The notes: a model not told the origin generated them from the letters alone. DNA of 64,000 nt from Chitinivorax tropicus (GCF_014202905.1 NZ_JACHHY010000004.1:1-64000); one strand, 5' to 3'; shown: positions 9,425-19,100, counted from the first letter of the stretch. Program-made: numbers and translations.

Positions 9425-10746
9425 TGAAAAGTTATTTCTTCGAGCTGGCGGATTTCATCCAAACCCGCCTGCAGGGCGGCGAGGATTTCACCGCATGGCT
9501 GTCGGGCGAGCAGTCTGATTTTGTACGCTTCAACCACGGCAAAGTCCGCCAGGCGGGACTGGTCAGCCAGTTGTACCTGAATCTACGGTTGATTCGTGGT
9601 CAGAAGCACACTGCCATCTCGCTGTCACTCAACGGTGGTCGGGCGTCCGATCAGGCGCGTGTGACAGGCGCGTTGTCGCAGCTCCGTGATCTGTTGCCCG
9701 ATGTGGCGGAAGACCCGCATCTGCTCTTGAATACCGAACCTCGATCAACCGAGCGGCAGGAGGCTTCCCGCCTGCCCAGCAGCGAGGCGATTGTCGAGGA
9801 TGTGGTCGCAGCCGCCAATGGCTATGATTTTGTCGGCTTCCTTGCCAGTGGCCCGATGTTCTCCGGCTTTGCCAACAGCTGGGGGCAGCGCAACTGGCAT
9901 GAGACAGCCAGCTTCAGCCTGGATTGGAGCCTGTACGCCGGTGGCGACAAAGCAGTCAAGGCTGGCTACGCCGCCACCGAATGGCAGCGTGATCAGTTCT
10001 GTCATAAATTCGATCATGCCGCAGCACAATTGCTGCTGTTGCAAAAAACAGCGCAAACCATTAAGCCAGGGCAGTATCGCGCCTATCTGACGCCCAGTGC
10101 GGTCGGTGAGCTGGTCGGCATGATGAACTGGGGTGGTTTTTCAGAGAAATCCTTACGGACCAAGCGCAGCTCGCTGATCAAATTGGCGGATGGCGAGCTG
10201 GCACTGAATCCGATGGTCAGCCTGCTGGAGCACACCGCAGAGGGCTTGGCGCCTGGTTTCCAGGGCGAGGGCTTCATCAAACCCGCGCATGTCGATCTGG
10301 TCAAGGCGGGGCGTTTTGCTGGTAGCATGATTTCACCACGTACCGCACGCGAATATGGCATTGCGGCGAATGGCGCGGGTGACGGCGAATACTTCCAGTC
10401 ATTGCAGATGGCAGCGGGCGATTTGGCGCAAGACCGTGTACTGGCTGAATTGGGCACAGGGCTTTATATCAGCAACCTGTGGTACCTGAACTTCTCCGAC
10501 CGGGTGAATGCCCGTGTGACGGGTATGACACGCTTTGCCACGTTTTGGGTCGAGAACGGCGAAATCGTGGCGCCATTGAATGTCATGCGTTTCGATGACA
10601 GCCTGTTCCGCATGCTGGGCAACAATCTGTCCGCCTTGACGCAGGAGCGGGATCTGCTGGTGGAGACCCAGACCTACAGCAGCCGACAAAGCAGTAGCAT
10701 GCGCCTGCCGGGCGCTTTGTTGTCGGACATGACGCTGGTGCTGTAA
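9421..10746 (+). CDS. TldD/PmbA-family protein, TldE-like partner subunit
   Basis: 441 residues, starting in a 4-bp ATGA overlap with the TldD-like gene, which implies translational coupling and a 1:1 complex. No HExxxH is present, as expected for the TldE/PmbA partner that lacks metal. The C-terminal half has LGTGLYISNLWYLNFSD followed by RVTGMTRFATFWVENGE, a segment diagnostic of the family. It should line the active-site chamber shared with the TldD-like subunit. Ends 29 bp before a terminator. No precursor-peptide gene was found nearby. Confidence 0.85.
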   Translation: MMKSYFFELADFIQTRLQGGEDFTAWLSGEQSDFVRFNHGKVRQAGLVSQLYLNLRLIRGQKHTAISLSLNGGRASDQARVTGALSQLRDLLPDVAEDPHLLLNTEPRSTERQEASRLPSSEAIVEDVVAAANGYDFVGFLASGPMFSGFANSWGQRNWHETASFSLDWSLYAGGDKAVKAGYAATEWQRDQFCHKFDHAAAQLLLLQKTAQTIKPGQYRAYLTPSAVGELVGMMNWGGFSEKSLRTKRSSLIKLADGELALNPMVSLLEHTAEGLAPGFQGEGFIKPAHVDLVKAGRFAGSMISPRTAREYGIAANGAGDGEYFQSLQMAAGDLAQDRVLAELGTGLYISNLWYLNFSDRVNARVTGMTRFATFWVENGEIVAPLNVMRFDDSLFRMLGNNLSALTQERDLLVETQTYSSRQSSSMRLPGALLSDMTLVL

Positions 10747-10775
10747 TCGCCTGCTGATCCGTCAGCTTGCAAGCC

Positions 10776-10800
10776 ACGCCCGATGGATCACATCGGGCGT
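10776..10800 (+). terminator. Terminator hairpin after the TldE-like gene
   Basis: Perfect 10-bp stem ACGCCCGATG / CATCGGGCGT with a 5-nt loop, followed by TTTGCATTT. It lies between two convergent genes, and the T-rich side favours termination of plus-strand transcripts. Confidence 0.75.
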
Positions 10801-10823
10801 TTGCATTTCCGGCGTGATGTTGC

Positions 10824-12755
10824 CTAGTCTAGGTATTCACCATTGCTTTGCAGTGTGTCGGCCCCCGCCTGGGCCCGTATCAGGAACCGAGCAGGGTCAA
10901 CCGCATCGACCAGATCCCGCTCTAGCGGTAAGGGCTCGGCATGGATCTGGCTGGCGAGCAGCTCGGCCATCAATGCGCTCCAGGTCAGGCCCCGGGCGCC
11001 CAGCCCCAGCAAGGCATACAGCCCTGGCAGGCGTGGCATCAGGGCTGGCCGGTGGTGCTTGCGAGGGTTGAAAGCCACTAAATCAGCCAGCGGCCCGACG
11101 ATGGGTAGGCGATCGGGTGTGGCCGGCCTGTAGCTGACGCGCCCAGCTTGGCCGCTTGCGTCAAGATGGCTGGTAAAGCCTGGCAGCAGGCCCTCTGCTA
11201 ACCGCAGATTGTTGTGATGGCCTGGGGTATCGGGTGCCTGTTGCTTGGTCTCGCTGGCACCAATGGCGCGGATGCCTCGCCAGGCGGGGGTGATATAGCC
11301 TTCACCACACACCACATGCTGCAGATCGGTGGTCTGGCCAGCCGCCACATAGGTCAGCTGACGCCAGGCTTTGCTCAGAGGCAAGTGCTGGCTGGCCTCG
11401 AACAGATGTCCATCACCTGCATTGGCCAGGACCAGCACCGGTGCCTCGGCAATCAGCTCGCCTGTCGCGGACAGGCACTGCCATTGCGCCTGGTCTGTAT
11501 GCCAATGAATACGTGCCACTTCACAATTGAAAACAGTCTGCACCTGGGGAGAGGCCAGCAGATTGGCTTGGCAGATCGAGCCAGGGTTGGCCCAGCCGCC
11601 TTGGCCAAACCACCAGCCACCTCGTGACACCAGGTGACCGATACGGGTGGAGGCTGCAATGGCATCCAGCATGCAGACAAAGTCGGTGGGCAAGCCCAAG
11701 GCGGCCACCACTTGGGCTTGGTGATCGAGATCTTTGTCATCGCTGGCCTGATGCAGCACACCATTGCATCGCCACCAATCTGCCTGCGGGGCGATCTGCT
11801 GCAGGTGCCGCCAGGCATAGAGCAGGCTGGCCCGGCTCAGGCGGGATTGGCGGTTGTCGTCTTTCGACATCAACGGCAGCAAGGCGCCCACAGGGTTGCC
11901 TGAGCATTCCTGAGCGGGGCGGTCGCGCCGATCCAACACGGTGATCGCCCACCCCCGGCTCGCCAGGCGTTGGGCAACGCTGGTGCCCGCCAACCCAGCG
12001 CCCAGCACAATGGCCCGCTGATGTGGGTGCCGTTTCAGGTAACTGGGGCGTGGGTTTTGGTAGTGGGCCACCAGCATGTCCCGTTTTTTGCCGTAGCCAG
12101 GGCGTTTTTCCCACCGGAACCCTGCAGACTGGATACCTTCGCGCACAATGGCAGCGACAGTGTAGGTGGCTGCAGTGGCGCCAGGGGCGGCCAGTCTGGC
12201 AATTTGCTTGAACAGGGTGGGGGACCACAGCTCCGGGTTTTTCGATGGCGCAAAGCCATCCAGATAGAAGGTATCCACCTCTGCAACCAGCTTGGGCACT
12301 GCTTCCAGCGCATCCCCGAATACCAAGGTCAGACACACCCGGCCTGCATCGAGGTGCAAGCGGTGCTGGCCCGGCACCAACAGTGGCCATTGGGCCTGTA
12401 GCTCGGTTGCGAGCGGGGCCAGCTCGGGCCATTGCGCGTGTAAGGTCTGCAGATCGGCTTTGGAAAACGGATATTTTTCCAGCGAGATGAAATGCAACGT
12501 GCCGCACCGTTGCGGATCGGCCCGCCAAGTTTGCCAAGTGGCCAGGAAATTCAATCCCAGACCAAACCCGGTTTCCAGGATCACCCATTGCTGCTTGCCT
12601 TGCCAGCGGGCAGGCAGATCGTTGCCCGCCATGAATACGTGGTGAGCCTGACCGATGCCACCCTCGTCGGAGTGATACACATCATCGAAAGCGGAAGAAA
12701 AGGGTATGCCGGTATCGGTCAATTGCAAGGTAGCAGCTTGAATGGGTGTGGTCAT
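10824..12755 (-). CDS. mnmC: Bifunctional tRNA 5-(methyl)aminomethyl-2-thiouridine enzyme MnmC
   Basis: 643 residues, normal for full-length MnmC. The N-terminal methyltransferase (about 1-235) has the family motif DGFAPSKNPELWSP. The C-terminal FAD oxidoreductase begins at about 250 with VLGAGLAGTSVAQRLASRG and contains CSGNPVGALLPL. The FAD part removes the carboxymethyl group of cmnm5s2U34 and the methyltransferase part then makes mnm5s2U34 in tRNA wobble positions. It starts 68 bp after the end of iscX on the same strand, so it may be read from the isc operon. That would fit, because the s2 group needs IscS-derived sulfur. Confidence 0.93.
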   Translation of the reverse strand: MTTPIQAATLQLTDTGIPFSSAFDDVYHSDEGGIGQAHHVFMAGNDLPARWQGKQQWVILETGFGLGLNFLATWQTWRADPQRCGTLHFISLEKYPFSKADLQTLHAQWPELAPLATELQAQWPLLVPGQHRLHLDAGRVCLTLVFGDALEAVPKLVAEVDTFYLDGFAPSKNPELWSPTLFKQIARLAAPGATAATYTVAAIVREGIQSAGFRWEKRPGYGKKRDMLVAHYQNPRPSYLKRHPHQRAIVLGAGLAGTSVAQRLASRGWAITVLDRRDRPAQECSGNPVGALLPLMSKDDNRQSRLSRASLLYAWRHLQQIAPQADWWRCNGVLHQASDDKDLDHQAQVVAALGLPTDFVCMLDAIAASTRIGHLVSRGGWWFGQGGWANPGSICQANLLASPQVQTVFNCEVARIHWHTDQAQWQCLSATGELIAEAPVLVLANAGDGHLFEASQHLPLSKAWRQLTYVAAGQTTDLQHVVCGEGYITPAWRGIRAIGASETKQQAPDTPGHHNNLRLAEGLLPGFTSHLDASGQAGRVSYRPATPDRLPIVGPLADLVAFNPRKHHRPALMPRLPGLYALLGLGARGLTWSALMAELLASQIHAEPLPLERDLVDAVDPARFLIRAQAGADTLQSNGEYLD

Positions 12756-12823
12756 ACAGGCAGATGGCTGGTCGCCATGGACAGGTCGGGCGCGGAACGC
12801 TACGGCGGGATGGCGTGGCGGGC

Positions 12824-13018
12824 TTATTCAGCTTCGTCGATCCAGGCCATCTGGATGGCTTCGAGGATCTTCTCACCACAGTGCTTCGGGTCGTCGTTGA
12901 AATCCGGCAGTGCAACCACCCAGTTGAACAGATCGGTAAAGCGGATGGCTTTGGGGTCGATGTCGGGGTGTGCTTCGCACAGCTCGATGGCGATGATGCG
13001 GGAATCGGTCCATTTCAT
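12824..13018 (-). CDS. iscX: Fe-S assembly accessory protein IscX
   Basis: 64 residues from the ATG at 13016-13018 (MKWTDSRIIA). The frame can be extended upstream but that part has no family similarity. It is acidic, with CEAHPDIDPKAIRFTDLF and NDDPKHCGEKILE, matching the IscX/YfhJ family at its usual 66-residue size. IscX binds IscS and iron and adjusts cluster assembly rate depending on iron level. It is the last isc gene here, separated from fdx by a YbaK-like gene. Confidence 0.93.
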   Translation of the reverse strand: MKWTDSRIIAIELCEAHPDIDPKAIRFTDLFNWVVALPDFNDDPKHCGEKILEAIQMAWIDEAE

Positions 13019-13031
13019 GGTGGGCTCCAGG

Positions 13032-13511
13032 TCAATCGAGGCGGATATCGGCCAGCTTGCCGCCACTGGCTTCAATCAAGGCTTGTGGGGTGAGTTTGAA
13101 CACGCTGTTCGGTGTGCCGGCGGCGGCCCACAATGTATCAAATTGCAAAATGTCCTGGTCGATCACGATCTGCAAGGGGGTGACATGCCCGACCGGTGAC
13201 ACGCCACCAATGGCAAAGCCGGTCTGCTGCCGGACAAACTCGGCATCTGCTTTGCCGATGGGCTCCCCGATCAGTGCCGCCAGCTTCCGCTCACAGACGC
13301 GATTGGCGCCACTGGCGATCACCAGCAAGGCTGTCTGGCTGTCTAGGGCCTTGAATACCAGTGATTTGGCGATCTGCGCGACTTGGCAGCCAATTGCATC
13401 GGCAGCCTGCTGCGAGGTGCGGGTGTGTGCATCGAATTCCACGATATCCGCACTAAGGCCCTTGGCGGCCAGGGCCTGACGAACGCGTTGCTGGCTTGGG
13501 CTGTCAGCCAT
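13032..13511 (-). CDS. YbaK/ProX-type aminoacyl-tRNA deacylase inside the isc operon
   Basis: 159 residues of the YbaK/EbsC editing domain. Motifs include AKSLVFKA in the N-terminal half, CERKLAALIGEPIGKADAEFV in the middle and the signature GGVSPVGH about residue 100. Members hydrolyse mischarged tRNAs (Cys-tRNAPro, Ala-tRNAPro or similar) in trans. It overlaps the fdx stop by one base (TGATG) and ends 13 bp before iscX, so it is embedded in the isc operon. This is not the usual gene content of that operon. Which tRNA it edits cannot be told from sequence alone. Confidence 0.85.
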   Translation of the reverse strand: MADSPSQQRVRQALAAKGLSADIVEFDAHTRTSQQAADAIGCQVAQIAKSLVFKALDSQTALLVIASGANRVCERKLAALIGEPIGKADAEFVRQQTGFAIGGVSPVGHVTPLQIVIDQDILQFDTLWAAAGTPNSVFKLTPQALIEASGGKLADIRLD

Positions 13512-13849
13512 CAGTGGTTTTCCTTGGCGTGGTTCAAGGAGTATTTAGGGATCTCGACCACCAGCGGGATGCTGCCGATCTTGGCTTGGCAGGACAGGCG
13601 TGAGGTCGGCTCCAGGCCCCAGGCGCGGTCCAGCATGTCTTCTTCGTCCTCGTCGATTTCGTTCAGTGAGGCAAACCCTTCCCGGATGACGACATGACAG
13701 GTCGTACAGGCGCAGACTTGGCCGCAGGCGTGGTCGATATCGATATCGTGCGCCAGCAGCGCATCGCAAATGCTGGTCCCCGGCTCTGCCTCGATCACTG
13801 CCCCTTCTGGGCAGACTTCTTGATGCGGCAGGACAACGATCTGGGTCAT
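13511..13849 (-). CDS. fdx: ISC-type [2Fe-2S] ferredoxin
   Basis: 112 residues, normal size. Cluster ligands are three cysteines in HACGQVCACTTCHV plus one in RLSCQAKIG, with the spacing of E. coli Fdx (the second cysteine of the first group is the extra non-ligand one). It supplies electrons for sulfur reduction during cluster assembly on IscU. It follows hscA with only 3 bp between stop and start, so it is translated from the same message. Confidence 0.95.
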   Translation of the reverse strand: MTQIVVLPHQEVCPEGAVIEAEPGTSICDALLAHDIDIDHACGQVCACTTCHVVIREGFASLNEIDEDEEDMLDRAWGLEPTSRLSCQAKIGSIPLVVEIPKYSLNHAKENH

Positions 13850-13852
13850 GGT

Positions 13853-15715
13853 TTACTCCAAACTGGTAATGTTTTGCCCGGCCAGGGCCTGGCGAATCCT
13901 GGCATCCATGCGGCGGGCGGCAAAGTCGGCAGTGGCTTGATTCAGGGCATCCGTCCGTTGTCGGACTGCGCTGACATCCTGGCCCTGCATGGACAGCAGC
14001 AGGCTTTCGACGCAGGCTTGTATGACTTGCTGCTCCGTGGCATCGAGCAGGTGGCTGTCTTGCGCCAAGGCGCTGACGGTGGCATCGATCAGTGCCTGGC
14101 CTTCGACCTGTGCTTCTCGCAGGCTGCGGGCGGCCATGTCCTCATTGGCGTGGTGCAAGGAGTCTTGCAGCATCCGGGTGATTTCATCGTCGCCCAGCCC
14201 ATAGGATGGTTTGACTGCAATGCTGGACTCGATACCGGTGCTCTGCTCGCGGGCCGACACGGAAAGCAGGCCATCGGCATCGACCTGGAAGGTCACACGG
14301 ATGCGGGCAGCGCCCGCCACCATCGGTGGGATGCCGCGTAGCTCGAAGCGGGCCAAGGAGCGGCAATCACTGACCAGCTCGCGCTCGCCTTGCAATACGT
14401 GGATGGCCATGGCTGTCTGGCCGTCTTTGTAGGTGGTGAATTCCTGCGCGCGGGCGATCGGTATGGTGGCGTTGCGAGGAATGATCTTCTCCACCAGCCC
14501 GCCCATGGTTTCCAGCCCCAGCGACAGCGGAATCACATCCAGCAGCAGCCAGTCATCCTGCGCCTTGTTCCCAGCCAGCACATTGGCCTGGATGGCGGCG
14601 CCCAGCGCAACGACTTTGTCCGGGTCGAGGTTGGTCAAAGGTTCCTTGCCAAAGAATTCGGCCACCGCCCGGCGGATCTGCGGCATGCGGGTGGCGCCGC
14701 CCACCATGACCACACCATCGATTTCGTCGATGCTCAGTTGGGCATCCCGCAAGGCTTTGCGCACGGGCAGCAAGGTCTTGTTGACCAGATTACGGGTAAT
14801 GTCACCGAAGATCTCGCTGGTGATGGTTTGATTGACCACGCTGCCGTCGGCCAGAATGGCCGTGATATCTGCCACGCCGTGATCGGTCAGCGCCTCTTTG
14901 GCCGCGCGGGACTTGGTCAGCAAAAGACGGGTATCCCGCGCCGAAGGCAGGGTCACACCAGCTTGTTCCAATGCCCAGCAATAGACACGATGATCGAAAT
15001 CATCGCCGCCCAGCGCCGAGTCGCCGCTGGTGGCCAGCACTTCGAATACCCCTTGGGTCAGTCTCAGGATCGACACATCAAATGTGCCGCCGCCCAGGTC
15101 ATACACCACATAGGTGCCTTCGCTGTTGTTGTCGAGCCCATAGGCGACTGCCGCTGCGGTGGGCTCATTGAGCAGGCGCAATACCTCCAGGCCCGCCAGC
15201 TTGGCGGCATCCTTGGTGGCTTGTCGCTGGGCATCGTCGAAATAGGCGGGGACGGTGATCACCGCACCTGTCAGCTCGCCGCCCAGGCTTTTTTCTGCGC
15301 GCTCTTTCAATCGTTTCAGGATTTCAGCGGAGATCTCCACCGGGCTTTTGGTGCCGGCCACCGTGCGCAGTTGCACCATGCCCGGTGCATCGGCAAATTT
15401 GTAAGGCAGGTTTTCATGGCCTTCGATATCGCGCAGGCCGCGCCCCATGAAGCGTTTGACGGATACGATGGTGTTGTGCGGGTCTTCGTTCTGCCGTGCC
15501 TGGGCTGCAAAACCGACATCCACACGGTGGTCTGGGTGATAGTGCACCACGGAAGGCAGCAGCGGGCGGCCCTGTTCGTCATTCAGCACAGTGGCGACGC
15601 CGGATCGTACTGTTGCAACCAGCGAGTTGGTGGTGCCCAGATCAATGCCAATAGCCAAGCGGTGCTGGTGTGGGGCGGTGGAAAGACCGGGTTCGGAAAT
15701 CTGTAAGAGAGCCAT
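13853..15715 (-). CDS. hscA: Hsp70-type chaperone HscA
   Basis: 620 residues from the ATG at 15713-15715 ([10 protein letters not shown]), close to the 616 of E. coli. The longer frame up to 15772 adds a stretch without homology. The ATPase domain begins with [18 protein letters not shown], has [14 protein letters not shown] and [14 protein letters not shown], and is followed by a substrate-binding domain. HscA with HscB recognises the LPPVK motif of IscU and drives transfer of Fe-S clusters to target proteins. Its gap of 75 bp to hscB holds no other feature. Confidence 0.95.
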   Translation of the reverse strand: MALLQISEPGLSTAPHQHRLAIGIDLGTTNSLVATVRSGVATVLNDEQGRPLLPSVVHYHPDHRVDVGFAAQARQNEDPHNTIVSVKRFMGRGLRDIEGHENLPYKFADAPGMVQLRTVAGTKSPVEISAEILKRLKERAEKSLGGELTGAVITVPAYFDDAQRQATKDAAKLAGLEVLRLLNEPTAAAVAYGLDNNSEGTYVVYDLGGGTFDVSILRLTQGVFEVLATSGDSALGGDDFDHRVYCWALEQAGVTLPSARDTRLLLTKSRAAKEALTDHGVADITAILADGSVVNQTITSEIFGDITRNLVNKTLLPVRKALRDAQLSIDEIDGVVMVGGATRMPQIRRAVAEFFGKEPLTNLDPDKVVALGAAIQANVLAGNKAQDDWLLLDVIPLSLGLETMGGLVEKIIPRNATIPIARAQEFTTYKDGQTAMAIHVLQGERELVSDCRSLARFELRGIPPMVAGAARIRVTFQVDADGLLSVSAREQSTGIESSIAVKPSYGLGDDEITRMLQDSLHHANEDMAARSLREAQVEGQALIDATVSALAQDSHLLDATEQQVIQACVESLLLSMQGQDVSAVRQRTDALNQATADFAARRMDARIRQALAGQNITSLE

Positions 15716-15790
15716 AGCGGGCGGCGCTTTTCTAAAAGTCGTCAACAGGGCCTCTGGCCCCGGACGAATCAAGGTTATTCTGGTCTGACC

Positions 15791-16324
15791 TTATGACAAG
15801 GTGGCATCAATTGCATCACCGATTTCTTCATCCAGCTTTTCCATGAAACGAAGCTTGCGGACGATGGTGCTGGCATCTGCAAATGCGTGGGCTTCATCCA
15901 GCATGGTGTGTAGTTGCTGGTGCAGGGCTTTGACCTCGTGACGCAAGCGTCGTGACAGGTCTTCCAGCGAGTCGGCATCCTGGCTGGCTTTGGCCTCCAT
16001 GATGGCTTCACGCCATTCCATCTGTGCCATCAGGAAGTCCACCGGCATGGCGGTATTGGTTTCTTCCTGGGTATCCACCCCAGCCAGGTGCAACAGATAA
16101 CGAGCACGAGCGAGCGGGTTGCGCAGGGTTTGATACGCCTCGTTGGCCTGGGTCGCCCACTGCAGTGACAGGCGTTTCTCGCTATCGCCCAGGTGGGCGA
16201 AACGATCAGGGTGCACCTCTGACTGCACCTTGCGGTAAGCCTGTTCCAGCGCGATCAGGTCCAGCTCAAAGCAGGCTGGCAGGCCAAAGAGCTGGAAGTG
16301 ATTCTGTTTGAAATCGATGCTCAT
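15791..16324 (-). CDS. hscB: J-domain co-chaperone HscB
   Basis: 177 residues. The start is MSIDFKQNHFQLF at 16324, as in the family; the upstream extension is leader. The J domain carries the HPD tripeptide in SEVHPDRF, which stimulates HscA ATPase. The C-terminal helical domain binds IscU. It is separated from iscA by 176 bp containing a hairpin, the longest gap in this operon, so hscBA-fdx may be expressed at a different level from iscRSUA. Confidence 0.93.
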   Translation of the reverse strand: MSIDFKQNHFQLFGLPACFELDLIALEQAYRKVQSEVHPDRFAHLGDSEKRLSLQWATQANEAYQTLRNPLARARYLLHLAGVDTQEETNTAMPVDFLMAQMEWREAIMEAKASQDADSLEDLSRRLRHEVKALHQQLHTMLDEAHAFADASTIVRKLRFMEKLDEEIGDAIDATLS

Positions 16325-16356
16325 GATGTTGCGATCATTAACCTTGTCATGAACAA

Positions 16357-16380
16357 AGCCGCAAGCAGCTGCCTGCGGCT
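16357..16380 (-). terminator. Possible attenuating hairpin between iscA and hscB
   Basis: A 24-nt near-perfect inverted repeat (one G-T pair) reads on the minus strand AGCCGCAGGCAG / CTGCTTGCGGCT followed by TTGTTC. The T-run is short, so full termination is unlikely. A partial terminator or RNA-processing site that lowers hscBA-fdx expression is the suggestion. Confidence 0.4.
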
Positions 16381-16500
16381 CGGTATAGTGCAATATGCCT
16401 GTACGGAATGACTGGGTGGGGTGTAGTGCATCGAGCAGTCAGACTCACTGACGGCTGGGCTGACACGAGCTGTCTCCACTCACCATCATCAGCCGGCGGA

Positions 16501-16824
16501 TCACACGTTGAAGCTTTCTCCACAACCGCATTCGTTCTTGACGTTCGGGTTGTTGAACTTGAAGCCCTCGTTCAATCCTTCCCGGACAAAATCAAGTTCG
16601 GTACCATCGAGATAGGGCAGGCTCTTCGGGTCGGTGATGACCATGACGCCGTGGCTCTCGAACGACAAGTCGCCTTCTGCAATCTCATCAACGAATTCAA
16701 GCTTATAGGCCATGCCTGAACAGCCTGATGTGCGCACGCCGAGGCGAATGCCGATGCCTTTGCCACGTTTGGTCAGGAAATTGGACACATGTCTGGCAGC
16801 GCGTTCTGAGAGGGTAATGGCCAT
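16501..16824 (-). CDS. iscA: A-type Fe-S carrier IscA
   Basis: 107 residues, identical in length to E. coli IscA. The three conserved cysteines are visible: one in [10 protein letters not shown] and two in the C-terminal ECGCGESF. It binds iron or a [4Fe-4S] cluster and passes it to apo-proteins. It starts 16 bp after iscU, with the start at MAITLSERA. The longer frame upstream overlaps iscU and is not used. Confidence 0.96.
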   Translation of the reverse strand: MAITLSERAARHVSNFLTKRGKGIGIRLGVRTSGCSGMAYKLEFVDEIAEGDLSFESHGVMVITDPKSLPYLDGTELDFVREGLNEGFKFNNPNVKNECGCGESFNV

Positions 16825-16840
16825 GAACGATGCTCCCGGA

Positions 16841-17224
16841 TCAAGCCGTGTGCTTGGCTTTATAATCGGCCACGGCTGCTTTGATGGCATCTTCCGCCAG
16901 AATCGAGCAGTGGATCTTGACGGGCGGCAGCGCCAGCTCTTCCGCGATCTGGGTATTCTTGATGTCCAAGGCTTGGTCGAGTGTCTTGCCTTTGACCCAT
17001 TCCGTGATCAGTGAGGAAGACGCGATGGCCGAGCCACAGCCATAGGTCTTGAATTTGGCGTCTTCAATCACGCCCTGTTCGTTGACCTTGATCTGCAGCT
17101 TCATCACGTCGCCACAGGCTGGTGCGCCAACCATCCCCGTGCCGACGGAATCGTCGCCTTTTTCGAATGACCCGACATTGCGTGGGTTTTCGTAGTGATC
17201 AATCACCTTGTCGCTATAAGACAT
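16841..17224 (-). CDS. iscU: Fe-S cluster scaffold IscU
   Basis: 127 residues. The three cluster cysteines are in [20 protein letters not shown] and [11 protein letters not shown]. The HscA recognition motif LPPVK precedes the third cysteine. The conserved aspartate follows the first cysteine. It receives sulfur from IscS and iron to build [2Fe-2S] clusters. It lies between iscS and iscA in the standard order. Confidence 0.97.
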   Translation of the reverse strand: MSYSDKVIDHYENPRNVGSFEKGDDSVGTGMVGAPACGDVMKLQIKVNEQGVIEDAKFKTYGCGSAIASSSLITEWVKGKTLDQALDIKNTQIAEELALPPVKIHCSILAEDAIKAAVADYKAKHTA

Positions 17225-17293
17225 GTCGTACTCCTGATCAATGCGTCCAGGCAGATTGCCCGAATACTCGCCGGGCCAGGCCCGGCGTCAATA

Positions 17294-18505
17294 TCAATGT
17301 GCTGCCCACTGCACGGTATTCAAGTCAATACCGTCTTTGTACATTTCCCAAAGGGGGGACATCTCCCGCAACTTGCCGATTTTCTGTTTAAGCAGGTTGA
17401 TGGTGTAGTCAATGTCTTCTTCCGTGGTGAAACGGCCAATCGAGAAACGGATGGAGCTGTGCGCTAATTCATCGTTGCGGCCTAGTGCCCGCAGGACGTA
17501 GGAGGGCTCCAGGCTGGCGGAGGTACAGGCCGAGCCACTGGACACAGCCAGATCCTTGATCGCCATGATCAGGGACTCGCCCTCGACGAAATTGAAGCTG
17601 ACGTTCAGATTGTGTGGAACGCGCTGTACCAGGTCACCATTCAGATACACTTCTTCGATGTTCTGCAGGCCGCTCCACAGCCGATCGCGCAGCATGCGGA
17701 TACGCTCGTTCTCGGTGGCCATCTCCTCGCGGGCGATCCGGAATGCTTCGCCCATGCCCACGATCTGGTGGGTTGCGAGCGTGCCGGAGCGCATGCCGCG
17801 CTCATGGCCGCCGCCGTGCATCTGGGCTTCCAGCCGGACACGTGGCTTACGACGCACATACAGTGCGCCAATCCCTTTCGGGCCATAGGTCTTATGCGCT
17901 GAAAAGCTCATCAGATCGACTTTGAGCTTGGACAGGTCGATTTCAACCTTGCCTGTGGCTTGCGCAGCATCCACATGGAAGATGATGCCCTTCTCGCGGC
18001 ACAGCTCGCCAATGGCTTCAATGGGTTGAATCACGCCGATCTCGTTATTCACCAACATGACCGAGATCAGGATCGTGTCGGGGCGGATACAGGCCTTGAG
18101 TGCATCCAGATCGATCAGACCGCTCTCTGCTGGCACCATGTAAGTGACATCGAAGCCCTCGCGTTCCAGCTCTCGACAAGGGTCGAGTACCGCTTTGTGC
18201 TCGGTCTTGAGGGTGATGATGTGCTTGCCTTTGGTCTGATAGAAGTGGGCGGCGCCTTTCAGCGCCAGATTGTCGGATTCTGTTGCGCCAGAGGTCCAAA
18301 CGATCTCCTTGGGGTCGCAGTTGACCAGCGCAGCAACCTGCTCGCGCGCTTCTTCCACTGCTTTTTCCGCCTCCCAGCCAAAGCTATGGGAGCGTGACGC
18401 TGGGTTGCCGAACAGCTCGGTCAGATAGGGAATCATTTTTTGCGCGACCCGAGGATCGACAGGCGTGGTGGCCGAGTAATCCAGGTAGATCGGGAGTTTG
18501 GTCAT
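17294..18505 (-). CDS. iscS: Cysteine desulfurase IscS
   Basis: 403 residues (E. coli 404). The ATG at 18503-18505 begins [20 protein letters not shown] as in the family. The much longer frame upstream runs through iscR DNA and is rejected. The PLP lysine lies in [18 protein letters not shown] and the sulfur-carrying cysteine in [20 protein letters not shown]. It supplies persulfide sulfur for Fe-S clusters, tRNA thiolation (used by MnmA before the MnmC step encoded nearby) and other thio-cofactors. Confidence 0.97.
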   Translation of the reverse strand: MTKLPIYLDYSATTPVDPRVAQKMIPYLTELFGNPASRSHSFGWEAEKAVEEAREQVAALVNCDPKEIVWTSGATESDNLALKGAAHFYQTKGKHIITLKTEHKAVLDPCRELEREGFDVTYMVPAESGLIDLDALKACIRPDTILISVMLVNNEIGVIQPIEAIGELCREKGIIFHVDAAQATGKVEIDLSKLKVDLMSFSAHKTYGPKGIGALYVRRKPRVRLEAQMHGGGHERGMRSGTLATHQIVGMGEAFRIAREEMATENERIRMLRDRLWSGLQNIEEVYLNGDLVQRVPHNLNVSFNFVEGESLIMAIKDLAVSSGSACTSASLEPSYVLRALGRNDELAHSSIRFSIGRFTTEEDIDYTINLLKQKIGKLREMSPLWEMYKDGIDLNTVQWAAH

Positions 18506-18539
18506 GCGATGGCTCTCCATGGTCGGTAAGGGGTGCGGA

Positions 18540-19025
18540 TCAGACTGGCGCACCCGCGGTAGGCTTGCTGCCATTTGCGCGTTTGTCTTGCAAGACGGCG
18601 ACATCACAAGCGTGCTCTTTTGCACGTTGATTATCGACCAGCTGGCCGAGTGATACCGACGCCAAGTACTCAAAAATGGTGACATTCAGGCTGGCCCATA
18701 AATCATGGGTCATGCATCGATGTTCTTCCAGGCAGTTTTCCTTGCCGCCGCACTGGGTGGCGTCAATGGGCTCATCGACAGCCTGGATGATTTCGGCAAC
18801 CGAGATGTCGTGCGCGGCTTTGGCCAGGCAATAGCCGCCGCCCGGCCCGCGAACGCTTTCCACCAATTGCCGACGGCGTAGTTTCCCGAACAGTTGTTCA
18901 AGATAGGACAAAGAGATCCGCTGCCGGTCGGCAATGCCCGCCAGCGTCACAGGGCCGTTACCCTGGCGCAATGCCAGATCAAGCATGGCTGTAACGGCAA
19001 AACGGCCTTTGGTGGTGAGGCGCAT
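18540..19025 (-). CDS. iscR: Fe-S-sensing Rrf2 regulator IscR
   Basis: 161 residues. The winged HTH starts [19 protein letters not shown]. The cluster ligands are three cysteines with C-x5-C-x5-C spacing in [15 protein letters not shown], with the conserved His in the same segment. With a [2Fe-2S] cluster it represses its own operon; the apo form activates other genes. It is the first gene of the operon, 34 bp before iscS, preceded by a promoter carrying its own type-1 site. Confidence 0.96.
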   Translation of the reverse strand: MRLTTKGRFAVTAMLDLALRQGNGPVTLAGIADRQRISLSYLEQLFGKLRRRQLVESVRGPGGGYCLAKAAHDISVAEIIQAVDEPIDATQCGGKENCLEEHRCMTHDLWASLNVTIFEYLASVSLGQLVDNQRAKEHACDVAVLQDKRANGSKPTAGAPV

Positions 19026-19067
19026 GGACGATCCTTGTCGCGCGAAATATATAGATAACTGGCTGGA

Positions 19068-19100
19068 ATTATATAATTCCCGATTAATTTGGTCAACTAT
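19068..19100 (-). promoter_or_regulatory. iscR promoter with overlapping IscR type-1 site
   Basis: On the minus strand, -35 TTGACC (19091-19096), a 17-bp spacer and -10 TATAAT (19068-19073) form an almost consensus sigma-70 promoter. The stretch ATAGTTGACC-N7-TCGGGAAT covers the -35 and spacer and matches the known type-1 IscR site layout, which fits autorepression by holo-IscR. Confidence 0.85.

Noticed and set aside
11737-12588. 283-codon minus frame overlapping mnmC in another frame
   Set aside because: Same strand but a different frame from mnmC, whose domains are intact; composition is Arg/Pro/Ala-rich as expected for a shadow.
14390-15706. 438-codon plus-strand frame antisense to hscA
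   Set aside because: Shadow of a GC-rich coding region; no ribosome-binding site or recognisable domain, and hscA on the other strand is certain.
17294-18685. Longer IscS with 60 extra N-terminal residues
   Set aside because: The extra part reads through iscR DNA in another frame, and the family starts at [15 protein letters not shown].
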